Assembly (NCBI GenBank): GCA_003170875.1
Contig: PMYJ01000223.1
Coordinates: forward strand, 1,739 to 28,203
Reading direction: 5' to 3'
Length of the DNA stretch: 26,465 bases
Source: Candidatus Dormiibacterota bacterium
GTDB lineage: Bacteria > Chloroflexota > Dormibacteria > Aeolococcales > Aeolococcaceae
Under the pieces are notes generated by a model, which made no database searches, had not been told where the DNA came from, and saw nothing but the letters and a program-made list of their open reading frames with translations. Each line of letters opens with the position of its first letter. Positions within the stretch are counted from its first letter, which is position 1. The position numbers were made by a program, and so were the translations under genes. Of the stretch, positions 14,714 through 22,349 are shown in pieces.

Positions 14714-15376
14714 TCAGTCGCCCGCGTTACGGTCCGATGACCCGGCGCGCGCGTCATCGGAGGCCGTGGCCGCCGAGCGCCCCCGGCCCCGGACCCACCA
14801 GACGACGACCACCGCCACCAGCACCACGGCCAGGACGATCCCGGCGTCGCCGATCGGCCCCGAGATGCGATTCCAGTTCTTCCCGCCCTCGTAGCCGGCG
14901 ACGGCCAGGGCCACGGTCCAGGGCACCGTGCCGAGGAAGGTCATCGCGGTGAAGGTGGTGATCCGGATCCGGGCGAGCCCGGCTGGGAAGGAGATGTAGG
15001 TGCGGATCACCGGGAGGAAGCGGCCCCAGAAGACGGCGCCGGTTCCATGGCGGCGGAACCATCGGTCGGCGATCTCCACGTGTTGGGCGCGGATGCCGAT
15101 GTACCGCCCCGGGCCGAGCAGCACCGGCTCGCCGAGCCAGGCCGCCAGCCCGTAGGCGATCAGCGATCCGACCACGTTGCCCGCGATGCCCACCACGATG
15201 ACCCCAACCAGGTTGAGCCGCCCGGTGGAGGCGAGGTAACCGGCCACCGGCATGATCACCTCGCTGGGGAAAGGGACCCCGACGCACTGCACGGTCATGA
15301 GCAGGAGGATGGCCAGGAGCCCATAAGTCACGACCCACCCCTGGAAGAGGCTGTCGATGCTGGCGACGGCGTGCAT
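14714..15376 (-). CDS. DedA-family membrane protein
   Basis: A 220-residue integral membrane protein of the DedA/SNARE-associated (VTT) family, implicated in undecaprenyl-phosphate or phospholipid flipping and membrane homeostasis. Hydrophobic segments lie near residues 14-34, 52-78, 136-160 and 170-192. The family motif VPFPSEVIMPVAG (about 34-46) holds the re-entrant-loop acidic residue, and FWGRFLPVIRTYISFPAG (about 116-133) carries the conserved arginines. The cytoplasmic tail is short and charged. Its ATG directly follows the TGA of the PlsY-like gene with no gap (TGAATG), so the two membrane proteins are coupled. Confidence 0.92.
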   Translation of the reverse strand: MHAVASIDSLFQGWVVTYGLLAILLLMTVQCVGVPFPSEVIMPVAGYLASTGRLNLVGVIVVGIAGNVVGSLIAYGLAAWLGEPVLLGPGRYIGIRAQHVEIADRWFRRHGTGAVFWGRFLPVIRTYISFPAGLARIRITTFTAMTFLGTVPWTVALAVAGYEGGKNWNRISGPIGDAGIVLAVVLVAVVVVWWVRGRGRSAATASDDARAGSSDRNAGD

Positions 15377-16021
15377 TCAGGGCTCCTGTATGGGTGCTGG
15401 GGGTAGGTCGACGATGGTGGCACCTGGACGCTCGGTCAGGGCGGAGCGGGCCCGGGCGCCGCGCCGCAGCCGGGAGCGGACCACCAGCGCGACGACGATC
15501 ACGACGGCAGGCGCGAGCGTACGCCAGTCGAAGCTCGCGAGCAGCAGGCCGAGGGGGACGGCGATCGTCACCGCGAGGTCGTAGACGCTTCCCCGCATGC
15601 GGGTGAAGATCGCCACCGGGACGGCGATGACGGCGCAGAGGAGACCGGCGAGGGGAAGGGAGAGCGCCAGCCCTGAGATCAGCGGCACCAGCCCGCGTCC
15701 GCCGCGCCGGAACCCGACCGGGAACGCGTCTCCCACGACGCACCCGGCGATGGCACTGGCCGCGAACCAGTCGCTGTGGTGGCTGAGGAGGAAGGCGGTG
15801 AGGCCCACGACGCCACCCTTGAGCAGCTCGATGAGCCCCGCGAGGAGCGCGGTGGCGGGTCCGGCCGCCCGGAGGGTGTCGATGGCCCCGGTACCCCCAA
15901 AGAGGCGCAGGTCGATCCCCTTCTCCCGGCGGACCAGCAGCCAGGCGACGGGCAGCGCGCCCACCGCGTACGCGATCACGAAGGCGATGCCGGCGGAGAG
16001 GGGCGTCGGGGTCACGTTCAC
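15377..16021 (-). CDS. Divergent PlsY-like membrane acyltransferase homologue
   Basis: A 214-residue membrane protein with the layout of PlsY glycerol-3-phosphate acyltransferase, which makes lysophosphatidate from acyl-phosphate. Motif 1 reads IDLRLFGGTGAIDTLR (about 36-51): the region keeps G-A and the final Arg but is about two residues short and lacks the SGN block with the essential Ser. Motif 2 is ELLKGG rather than DLLKG. Motif 3 is GDAFPVGFRRGGRG, where the important His is Asp and the Lys of GGKG is Arg. Five or more hydrophobic helices are present, with a basic cytoplasmic C-terminus. It may be an inactive or re-purposed paralogue. Start choice: GTG 16021 sits 7 bases after TAGGCT; GTG 16027 and 16015 are alternatives. 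Confidence 0.75.
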   Translation of the reverse strand: MNVTPTPLSAGIAFVIAYAVGALPVAWLLVRREKGIDLRLFGGTGAIDTLRAAGPATALLAGLIELLKGGVVGLTAFLLSHHSDWFAASAIAGCVVGDAFPVGFRRGGRGLVPLISGLALSLPLAGLLCAVIAVPVAIFTRMRGSVYDLAVTIAVPLGLLLASFDWRTLAPAVVIVVALVVRSRLRRGARARSALTERPGATIVDLPPAPIQEP

Positions 16022-16028
16022 GGGCACG

Positions 16029-16034
16029 AGCCTA
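16029..16034 (-). promoter_or_regulatory. Putative -10 box of the plsY-like operon
   Basis: TAGGCT (TAnnnT) ends 7 bases before GTG 16021. The divergent methyltransferase starts at 16065, leaving only 43 bases for two promoters. Confidence 0.38.
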
Positions 16035-16064
16035 GCCGAGCCAACCGTGCCGCGGGGGCACAGA

Positions 16065-16973
16065 ATGGCCCCACCCGTGGCACTGGTCCCCCGTCTCTCT
16101 CGCTTTCCGGCCTGGCCGCGCCCGTTCGACCCCGACGCCGAGCTGGACTGGTCGGACCCGGCGTTCAGCCGGCGCCTCCTGGCCGAGCACCTCGACCAGG
16201 CCCACGACGGGGCCAGCCGGCGCCGCACCCTGATCGAACGGCACGTCACCCGTCTTCGCCAGCTCCTCCCCGACCCGCCGGCCCAGGTCCTGGACGCCGG
16301 CTGCGGACCCGGGCTGTACGCCGTGGGGCTGGCCGGGCTCGGCTACCGGGTCGACGGCGTCGACGTCGGGCCCGCCGTCATCCGGCATGCCCGTAAGGAG
16401 GCCCGGGCCAGCGGGGTGGCGCGCCTCACCCACTTCGAGGTGGGGGACGTCCGCAACCTGCCCCTCGAGCCGCGATATGACGCGGTCCTCCTCATCTACT
16501 ACGTCCTCGAGAACCTCACCGCGCCCCGACAGGCCGCCGCGCTACGCCGGCTCGGGGCCTCGCTGCGTCCCGGCGGCCGGCTGATCGCCGAGTTCCGGCT
16601 GCGGCCCGACCAGCTGCCGGGGCGGCTCTCGGCCTGGGAGGTCGCCGACGGCTCGCTGCTCGGGAAGCGCCGCCAGCTCCTGCTCAGCGACAGCGTCTAC
16701 GACCGGGCCCGCAGTCTCTTCATCCTCCGAGAGGTCGCGGTCTTCCCGGACGGCAGCGTCGCCGTGCAGCAGACCACCAGCCGGCTCCTGCGCTTCGAGG
16801 AGATCCCGGTCGCCTTTGCCCGGGCCGGGATGCGGGTGACCCACACCTTCGACGGCTGGACCCGTTACCCGGGCAGCTCTCTCTGCGACAGTCTGGTCGT
16901 GGTGGCCGAGCCCGACCCGGCCGCTCCGGCTAACACTCGCCGGGCAGGGTCCCGACGGCCAGGGTCAGGGTGA
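16065..16973 (+). CDS. Class I SAM-dependent methyltransferase
   Basis: A 302-residue methyltransferase. Motif I (VLDAGCGPGLYAVGL, about 76-90) binds SAM, motif II is YRVDGVDVGPAVI, and the segment VGDVRNLPLEPRYDAVLLIY covers motifs III-IV. After the Rossmann core comes a beta-rich C-terminal part (about 190-280) resembling methyltransferases that act on small molecules, but the substrate is not identifiable. ATG 16065 has GGGGG about 5-9 bases upstream; the open frame runs further 5' to 15597 antisense to the plsY-like gene, which I reject as coding. The last 44 bases overlap the 3' end of the convergent lipoprotein gene. Confidence 0.88.
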   Translation: MAPPVALVPRLSRFPAWPRPFDPDAELDWSDPAFSRRLLAEHLDQAHDGASRRRTLIERHVTRLRQLLPDPPAQVLDAGCGPGLYAVGLAGLGYRVDGVDVGPAVIRHARKEARASGVARLTHFEVGDVRNLPLEPRYDAVLLIYYVLENLTAPRQAAALRRLGASLRPGGRLIAEFRLRPDQLPGRLSAWEVADGSLLGKRRQLLLSDSVYDRARSLFILREVAVFPDGSVAVQQTTSRLLRFEEIPVAFARAGMRVTHTFDGWTRYPGSSLCDSLVVVAEPDPAAPANTRRAGSRRPGSG

Positions 16974-17406
16974 GCTCGGGCGCGTCACCGAGCACCAGGG
17001 TGGCGGTGTAGGTCCCACCCGGAAGGGAGGAGTCGACCGGCCAGGTCACCTGGTAGGACTCCGCAGCTCCGCCGGCGATGTCGACCTCCCCGCAGGCGCT
17101 GGCGGGCGCCGCCGCCGAAGAGCCGCTGTAGACGCTCAGCCCGGTGCCGTCAGTGACGACGATCTGGAGCGGCTGGGAGCAATCGACCTGCACGGTGGCG
17201 GGACCGGCCGCGGTCTCTGTGAACGTCACCGTGCTCCCGGGATCGACCTGGGCCTTGTCCGCCGTGGCCGAAACCGGCGCCGCCGCGGCGGAGGGCAGCG
17301 CGAGGGAGGGCGCCGGCCGGCAGTGGGGTGTGGGGGTCGCCACCGCCAGCGCACTGCCGCAGGCGGTGAGGAGAAGGGCGAGGGCGGCGAGGCGGGGGTC
17401 GAGCAT
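16930..17406 (-). CDS. Small putative lipoprotein, possibly Ig-like beta domain
   Basis: A 158-residue exported protein. A short hydrophobic signal ends LLLTAC, a lipobox with Cys16. A low-complexity Pro/Ala/Ser stretch follows, then a beta-rich domain (about 60-158) with alternating strands such as GSTVTFTETA, PLQIVVTDGTGLSVY and GGTYTATLVL, and four cysteines. The pattern suggests a small Ig-like or beta-sandwich domain, but I cannot name a family. It has the same general layout as the lipoprotein at 8096-8806, whose domain also contains a PGGTY segment, so the two may be distant relatives. CAGACT lies 8 bases before the ATG and no ribosome-binding site is seen. Confidence 0.72.
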   Translation of the reverse strand: MLDPRLAALALLLTACGSALAVATPTPHCRPAPSLALPSAAAAPVSATADKAQVDPGSTVTFTETAAGPATVQVDCSQPLQIVVTDGTGLSVYSGSSAAAPASACGEVDIAGGAAESYQVTWPVDSSLPGGTYTATLVLGDAPELTLTLAVGTLPGEC

Positions 17407-17414
17407 CACTGGGA

Positions 17415-17420
17415 AGTCTG
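17415..17420 (-). promoter_or_regulatory. Putative -10 box of the small lipoprotein gene
   Basis: CAGACT followed by TCC ends 8 bases before ATG 17406, matching the arrangement upstream of the Nudix gene. Confidence 0.3.
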
Positions 17421-17496
17421 CCCTCGGACCGTCCGGCTCCGCCAGCCCTCCGGGCGCCCCGCTTCTGGGAGCGGACGGAGTCGTGACGCCCCGCAA

Positions 17497-17502
17497 TACC
17501 AT
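17497..17502 (+). promoter_or_regulatory. Putative -10 box of the EF-G-like gene
   Basis: TACCAT (TAnnnT) would give transcription start near 17509 and a leader of about 50 bases containing the hairpin at 17531-17554. Confidence 0.35.
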
Positions 17503-17530
17503 TGGCTGCTGCCGCCGCCGCCCCTACGCG

Positions 17531-17554
17531 GACGACGTCTCCGAGGAGGTCGTC
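17531..17554 (+). promoter_or_regulatory. Hairpin enclosing the Shine-Dalgarno of the EF-G-like gene
   Basis: GACGAC (17531-17536) pairs with GTCGTC (17549-17554). The loop and inner stem contain most of GAGGAGGT (17543-17550), the ribosome-binding site 9 bases before ATG 17560. Folding would hide this site and could limit translation. Confidence 0.45.
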
Positions 17555-17559
17555 ACACC

Positions 17560-19641
17560 ATGCCCACGCCAGCACCGGATCGCATTCGCACAGTGGCCAT
17601 CGTCGGCCATAGCCACGACGGCAAGACCACCCTGTGCGAGGCGCTGCTGCACACGGCGGGGGCAACCCCCCGGCTCGGCTCCACCGACCAGGGCACCTCG
17701 ATCCTCGACTTCGAGCCGGAGGAGCAGCGCCGCTCCATCTCCATCAGCTCCGCCGTCGCCCACTGCGACTGGAAGGACACCCAGGTCACCCTCATCGACG
17801 CCCCCGGCTTTCAGGACTTCGCCGGCGAGGTCGCCTGCGCCCTGGCCGGCGCCGATGCCGCCGTCCTGGTGGTGAGCGCCAACGGCTCTGTCCCGGTCGG
17901 GGCCGAGCTCGCCTGGGAGATGATCACCGCGGCCGACCTCCCGTGCCTGATCGTGGTCAACCGGATGGATCGGGAGAACGCTGCGTTCGAGGCCACCGTC
18001 GACGCGCTCCGGGAGGCCTTCGGGCGGAAGCCGATCGCCGTCGTCGTTCCCATCGGGTCGGCGGAGCAGCTCCAGGGCTACGTGGATCTGGTCGACGGCA
18101 GCGCCCACAGTTTCGGCACCGACGGCGGCGCCGTCGCCAGCGAGATGCCCGTTGCCATGAGCGCTGAGATCGAGCGGGCCCGGAGCGCCCTCATGGACGC
18201 CGCCGCCGAGACGGACGACTCGCTCATCGAGAAGTACCTGGAGGGCACCGAGCTCTCCTCCGACGAGGTCCGTGACGCCGTCCACCGCGGCGCCGCTACC
18301 GGCACGCTGGTGCCGGTCATCTGCGCGGCGGCGCTCGGCGCCCGCGGCGCGGCCCTCGTGCTGGACAGCATCGTCCGCTTCCTCCCCTCGCCCAATGAGC
18401 GGGTGCGCCGCGGCACCGACAGCGCTGGGAAGGAGGTCGAGATCCGCTGCGACCCGGCCGGCTCCCTGGTCGCCCAGGTCTTCCGGACCGCCGTGGACAA
18501 CTTCGGCAAGCTCTCCTACGTCCGGGTCCTGCGCGGCACCCTGCGGGGCGAGACGCACCCCTACAACGCGAACCGCAAGAGCGAGGAGCGCTTTGCCCAG
18601 CTCGGCCGTCCGACGGGCAAGCAGGTGGTGCCCGCCGGGGAGGTCGGCGCCGGTGAGGTCGCGGTGCTGACCAAGCTCCAGACCACCGCCACCGGCGACA
18701 CCCTCTGCGACCGGACGGCGGCCGTGGTCCTGGCCCCGATCGTCCTGCCCGCGGCCGCCTACTCGGGGGCGATCACCGCCAAGACCAAGGGCGACGACGA
18801 CAAGATCATGCAGTCGATGGCGCGCCTCGGGGAGGAGGACCCGACCTTCTCCATCGACCGCGATCCGGTGACCCAGGAGGTCATCGCCCACGGCCTCGGC
18901 GACGTCCACCTGGACGTGGTGCTGGAGAAGATGAAGCGGAAGTACGGGGTCGACGCGATGATCCATGCACCGCGCATCCCCTACCGGGAGACCATCAACG
19001 GCACGGCACGGGTGCAGCACCGCTACAAGAAGCAGTCAGGCGGGGCGGGCCTCTTTGGCGACTGCACCATCGAGATCGAGCCCCTGCCTCGTGGCGGCGG
19101 CTTCGAGTGGCAGGACAAGATCTTCGGCGGGTCCATCCCGCAGCAGTTCCGGCCCTCGGTGGAGAAGGGGGTCCGCCAGGTCCTCGAGCAGGGGGCGATC
19201 AGCGGCAACCCTATCGTCGACGTCCGGGTCCGGCTGGTCGACGGCTCCACCCACCCCGTCGACGGCAAGGACATCGCCTTCCAGATCGCCGGTTCGATGG
19301 CGATGCGCGAGGCCATGCAGAAGGCCTCCCCGGTGCTGCTCGAGCCCATCGTGATCGTCAAGGTCGTGGTTCCCGAACGCTTCACCGGCGACATCATCGG
19401 TCTCTTCAACGCCCGCCGCGGACGGGTTGCGGGGATGAACCCGCTCGGCGACGGCCGTTCCGAGGTGACCGCCCAGGTCCCTCAGGCGGAGATGTTCACC
19501 TTCCCCATCGACCTCCGAGCTCTCACCCAGGGCCGGGGCCGCTACGCCACCGACCTCTCCCACTACGAGGAGGTCCCGGCGCACGTGGCCCAGCAGCTCA
19601 TCGATGCGCACCAGAAGGAGCACGCGGCAGCATCCGCGTGA
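17560..19641 (+). CDS. EF-G-like translational GTPase with altered catalytic motifs
   Basis: A 693-residue protein with the five-domain order of elongation factor G. G1 is GHSHDGKT (16-23), and switch I includes EPEEQRRSISI. G3 is DAPGFQDF (80-87) where EF-G has DTPGHVDF, so the GTPase-activating His is Phe. G4 is NRMD (134-137) instead of NKMD. Domain II, domain III, domain IV (about 480-600, with GGAGLFGDCTIEIEP) and domain V (VVVPERFTGDIIGLFNARRG) are all recognisable. It belongs to the EF-G-like paralogue group (often called FusA2) rather than the main fusA, which normally lies with rpsL/rpsG/tuf. Hydrolysis may be slow, or the protein may bind GTP in another role. It ends five bases from the convergent GT87 gene. 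Confidence 0.9.
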   Translation: MPTPAPDRIRTVAIVGHSHDGKTTLCEALLHTAGATPRLGSTDQGTSILDFEPEEQRRSISISSAVAHCDWKDTQVTLIDAPGFQDFAGEVACALAGADAAVLVVSANGSVPVGAELAWEMITAADLPCLIVVNRMDRENAAFEATVDALREAFGRKPIAVVVPIGSAEQLQGYVDLVDGSAHSFGTDGGAVASEMPVAMSAEIERARSALMDAAAETDDSLIEKYLEGTELSSDEVRDAVHRGAATGTLVPVICAAALGARGAALVLDSIVRFLPSPNERVRRGTDSAGKEVEIRCDPAGSLVAQVFRTAVDNFGKLSYVRVLRGTLRGETHPYNANRKSEERFAQLGRPTGKQVVPAGEVGAGEVAVLTKLQTTATGDTLCDRTAAVVLAPIVLPAAAYSGAITAKTKGDDDKIMQSMARLGEEDPTFSIDRDPVTQEVIAHGLGDVHLDVVLEKMKRKYGVDAMIHAPRIPYRETINGTARVQHRYKKQSGGAGLFGDCTIEIEPLPRGGGFEWQDKIFGGSIPQQFRPSVEKGVRQVLEQGAISGNPIVDVRVRLVDGSTHPVDGKDIAFQIAGSMAMREAMQKASPVLLEPIVIVKVVVPERFTGDIIGLFNARRGRVAGMNPLGDGRSEVTAQVPQAEMFTFPIDLRALTQGRGRYATDLSHYEEVPAHVAQQLIDAHQKEHAAASA

Positions 19642-19646
19642 AGCGC

Positions 19647-20963
19647 CTACGCGGTCCCTCTGAGGACTGGGGCCTCCGTACCAGCCGGTGAGCCGGCCGG
19701 CTCCGCGCCGCTCCGGAGGCGCCGGGCCAGGGCGATGGCCAGCCACACTGCGCTCGCGCAGGGCAGTGAGAAGAGCTGGAGGACGGGCCACCACGCCGGC
19801 GTCCGGCTGAGCGCGACGAGCCCGGTCATGCTGAGGTTGGGGATGGTGAGGGGGACGACGACCCCAAAGACGAGCACCGCCCCGGCCGCAGCTACCGCCA
19901 CCGCGCGCTCTGCCCTCCATCCCCGCGTGGCGACCAGGCCAAGCACGGCAAACAGCGGGATGAGGAGGTGCATGAAATGGGGATACCAGGCGATCCCGCC
20001 GGCCAGGAGCATCGCCATGATCCCCATTCCGTATTCGGCCCCCCGCTCCTGAGGGGTCCTCGGCCCCGGCCGGGTGGCCCACCCGGCGAGCCAGAGGACG
20101 AGGAGCGCGGCCACCAAGTTGGCGAGCTGGACCAGCGCGGATGCCGGCTGGACACGCAGCACCGACTGACTCGCGAGCCGGCTGACCGCGCCCCCGAGCG
20201 ATTGGTCGTAGATCCACCCGGTGGCGCGGTTGAGGTCCGGTAGCACCTTGGTGAAGAACGTGAGGTTCACCTGGATGCCGAGGGTGGCGGCGCCAATTAC
20301 CACGCTGCCGACCCCGGTCGCCAGCATCGCGGCGGTCGCCCGCCACCAGCGGCGCCGGATCAGCAGGATGAGGAAGACGACTGGGGCGATCTTGATCCCG
20401 GCCACCAGGCCGAGCAGCACTCCCGCCGTGATCTGGCGGTCCCTGACGTACGCCCAGTACGCGCCGGCGAGGAGGAGGAAGAGCAGGGGGTTGATCTGGC
20501 CGTGCCAGTAGTTGTAGGTGACCGGGTCGAACGCCAGCGCCGCCACGATGCCCAGCTCGATCGCCGGCCAGGATCTGGGGAGCGCCGTGCGGGCGACCAC
20601 GATCGCGCCGGCCACCGCGCTTGCCAGGTTGAGCCAGAGCCAGAGCAGCATGGCCGAACGGTCACTGAGGAGTGCGAGGGGGCGGAACAGCAGGGCGGCG
20701 AAGGGGGGATAGATGAGCCCCGACATCACCACGGTGGAGGGGTTGAACTGAGCGTAGGGCGACCCACCGGCCGCCATCGACCGCGCCGCGCCGAGGTACG
20801 CGGAGAAGTCCTCGAACGGCCCGGAGAAGTGGCCGGTGAGTGGGGCCACGACAAAGAGGGCGATGCTCGCGACAACCGCCACCGCCGCGGCGACGAGCAG
20901 GACCAACCGGACGCGCCGGACCAGGCGGGGCGCCGCCGCCACGCTGGCTGCTGCCTCGGTCAC
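19647..20963 (-). CDS. GT87-type polyprenyl-sugar glycosyltransferase, second of a tandem pair
   Basis: A 438-residue multi-pass membrane protein of the GT87/DUF2029 group, which uses polyprenyl-phosphate sugars on the outer face of the membrane. About ten hydrophobic helices are visible. The first extracytoplasmic loop has HFSGPFEDFSAYLGAARSMA with acidic residues typical of GT-C enzymes, then SGLIYPPFAALLFRPLALLS. YWHGQINPLLFLLLAGA and YDQSLGGAVSRL are shared with the upstream neighbour. The GTG start overlaps the neighbour's stop (GTGA). The same frame stays open to 22247 through the upstream gene, but that part is antisense-frame noise and not a fusion. The acceptor is unknown. Confidence 0.85.
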   Translation of the reverse strand: MTEAAASVAAAPRLVRRVRLVLLVAAAVAVVASIALFVVAPLTGHFSGPFEDFSAYLGAARSMAAGGSPYAQFNPSTVVMSGLIYPPFAALLFRPLALLSDRSAMLLWLWLNLASAVAGAIVVARTALPRSWPAIELGIVAALAFDPVTYNYWHGQINPLLFLLLAGAYWAYVRDRQITAGVLLGLVAGIKIAPVVFLILLIRRRWWRATAAMLATGVGSVVIGAATLGIQVNLTFFTKVLPDLNRATGWIYDQSLGGAVSRLASQSVLRVQPASALVQLANLVAALLVLWLAGWATRPGPRTPQERGAEYGMGIMAMLLAGGIAWYPHFMHLLIPLFAVLGLVATRGWRAERAVAVAAAGAVLVFGVVVPLTIPNLSMTGLVALSRTPAWWPVLQLFSLPCASAVWLAIALARRLRSGAEPAGSPAGTEAPVLRGTA

Positions 20964-22273
20964 GCCGATGACCGGCTGCGGCTTCGGGCGAGGGTCACCA
21001 GGAGCGCGACGAGCAGGGCGGCGGCCGTCCACGCGGGGAGGGAGTCCAGCTGCAGGGCCGGCCACCACCAGGCGGTGCCGAAGGTGCTGGGAAGCCAGGC
21101 GGTGCCGCCCAGCCCCAGGAATGCTGGGTAGGCGACCCCGACGATCAGGAAGAGGGCGCTCGCGGTGACGACGACGGGCCGCGCGGCCTCTCTGCGGGCG
21201 GCCAGCCCGGCGATGACGAGCAGCGGGATCAGCAGGCTCGAGTAGTCGTCCCACCACGCGACCGAGCCCGCCAGCACCATGGCCACGACCCCGGCGGAGA
21301 ACTCGAGCGCCCGGCGGTCGGTGCCGGCGCTTCCGACCCTGACCACCGCCGCGACGCCGAGGAGACACGCCGCCGAGGCCGCCGTGACCACCACCTGGAG
21401 CCAGGGTAGGGACGGCTGCACCTGCCAGACGCTGTGGTCGACGACCCGGCTGACCAGCCCCCCGAGACTCTGGTTGAAATACCAGCCGTCGGCCCGCTGG
21501 AGGGCGGGGAGCACCTGAGTGACCCATTCGACACTGCGCTGCACGCCGAGGGTGAGGACCCCGGCAACGAGGGCGACCAACCCCACTCCTGCTCCGGCAG
21601 CCGCCCCCCGCCACCACCGGCGTGCCAGGAGGAGGAGGAGCAGGGCTGCCGGGGCGAGCTTGGCGACCCCTCCGACGCCGAGGGCCAGACCGCAGGTGAC
21701 CTCGTCGCCGCGCACCCAAGCCCAGAACGCGACCGCCAAGCTGAGCAGGACGACCTCGTTCATCTGTCCGTGCCAGAGGTTGTAGAGCGCGGGAGCGAAG
21801 AGCAGGCCCACCGAGAAGCCGATGGCGGACCGCGGCCATTGGGCGGGGAGGGCGATGCGGGCCGTGATGACGGATGCGGCAACCGTGCATCCCAGGATCC
21901 ACCACAGCCAGAGCGTCGCCGCCAGCTGGTGAGGAAGCGCTGCCAGCGGCCGGGCCAGGGTGGCGACGATCGGGAGGTAGTCGAAGCCGAGCTTGGACGC
22001 CATGTTGGTTCGCCAGTTGGCGAGAAACGCCGCATAGGGATCCGCGCCGGCATTGGCCGCGTGGCCTGCGGCGAGGATCGGCCCGAAGTCGTCGAACGAC
22101 CCGGAGAAGTGGCCGGTGATCGGGGCCACGATGAAGTCGATCAGCACCAGGAGCGCCGCTCCCGCCGTCACCGCCGTCACCGCGGCGCGGGTGATCCTCT
22201 CCCGCCGCGACCCTCCCTTCAGTCCGAGGAGCGTCGCCGGCGTCCACGCCCGGCCGGCCGAGAGCCCTATCAC
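20960..22273 (-). CDS. GT87-type polyprenyl-sugar glycosyltransferase, first of a tandem pair
   Basis: A 437-residue multi-pass membrane protein of the same family as the next gene. It has the HFSGSFDDFGPILAAGHAAN loop with candidate catalytic acids, a FDYLPIVATLARPLAALP segment, LYNLWHGQMNEVVLLSLAVA and YFNQSLGGLVSRVV. Similarity to the neighbour along the whole length indicates a duplication. The GTG start at 22273 is preceded by TACGAT at 8 bases and no ribosome-binding site, so it may be leaderless; later in-frame GTG codons near residue 32 are alternatives. A cytoplasmic N-terminus rich in basic residues precedes the first helix. Confidence 0.85.
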   Translation of the reverse strand: MIGLSAGRAWTPATLLGLKGGSRRERITRAAVTAVTAGAALLVLIDFIVAPITGHFSGSFDDFGPILAAGHAANAGADPYAAFLANWRTNMASKLGFDYLPIVATLARPLAALPHQLAATLWLWWILGCTVAASVITARIALPAQWPRSAIGFSVGLLFAPALYNLWHGQMNEVVLLSLAVAFWAWVRGDEVTCGLALGVGGVAKLAPAALLLLLLARRWWRGAAAGAGVGLVALVAGVLTLGVQRSVEWVTQVLPALQRADGWYFNQSLGGLVSRVVDHSVWQVQPSLPWLQVVVTAASAACLLGVAAVVRVGSAGTDRRALEFSAGVVAMVLAGSVAWWDDYSSLLIPLLVIAGLAARREAARPVVVTASALFLIVGVAYPAFLGLGGTAWLPSTFGTAWWWPALQLDSLPAWTAAALLVALLVTLARSRSRSSA

Positions 22274-22281
22274 GTCAGGGG

Positions 22282-22287
22282 ATCGTA
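22282..22287 (-). promoter_or_regulatory. Putative -10 box of the GT87 pair
   Basis: TACGAT (TAnnnT) ends 8 bases before GTG 22273 on the minus strand. The 76-base gap to the upstream methyltransferase stop has no other clear signal. Confidence 0.38.
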
Positions 22288-22349
22288 GGTCCGCCGCCCG
22301 GGCCCCTCCCAGCCTGTGGCGCTCCTGTCACCGCGCCGGGACGCCCCGC

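Noticed and set aside
19647..22247. A possible 866-residue fusion of two glycosyltransferases
   Set aside because: Only residues from 429 onward make a membrane protein. The first half is an out-of-frame shadow of the first GT87 gene, whose own frame is fully membrane-like.
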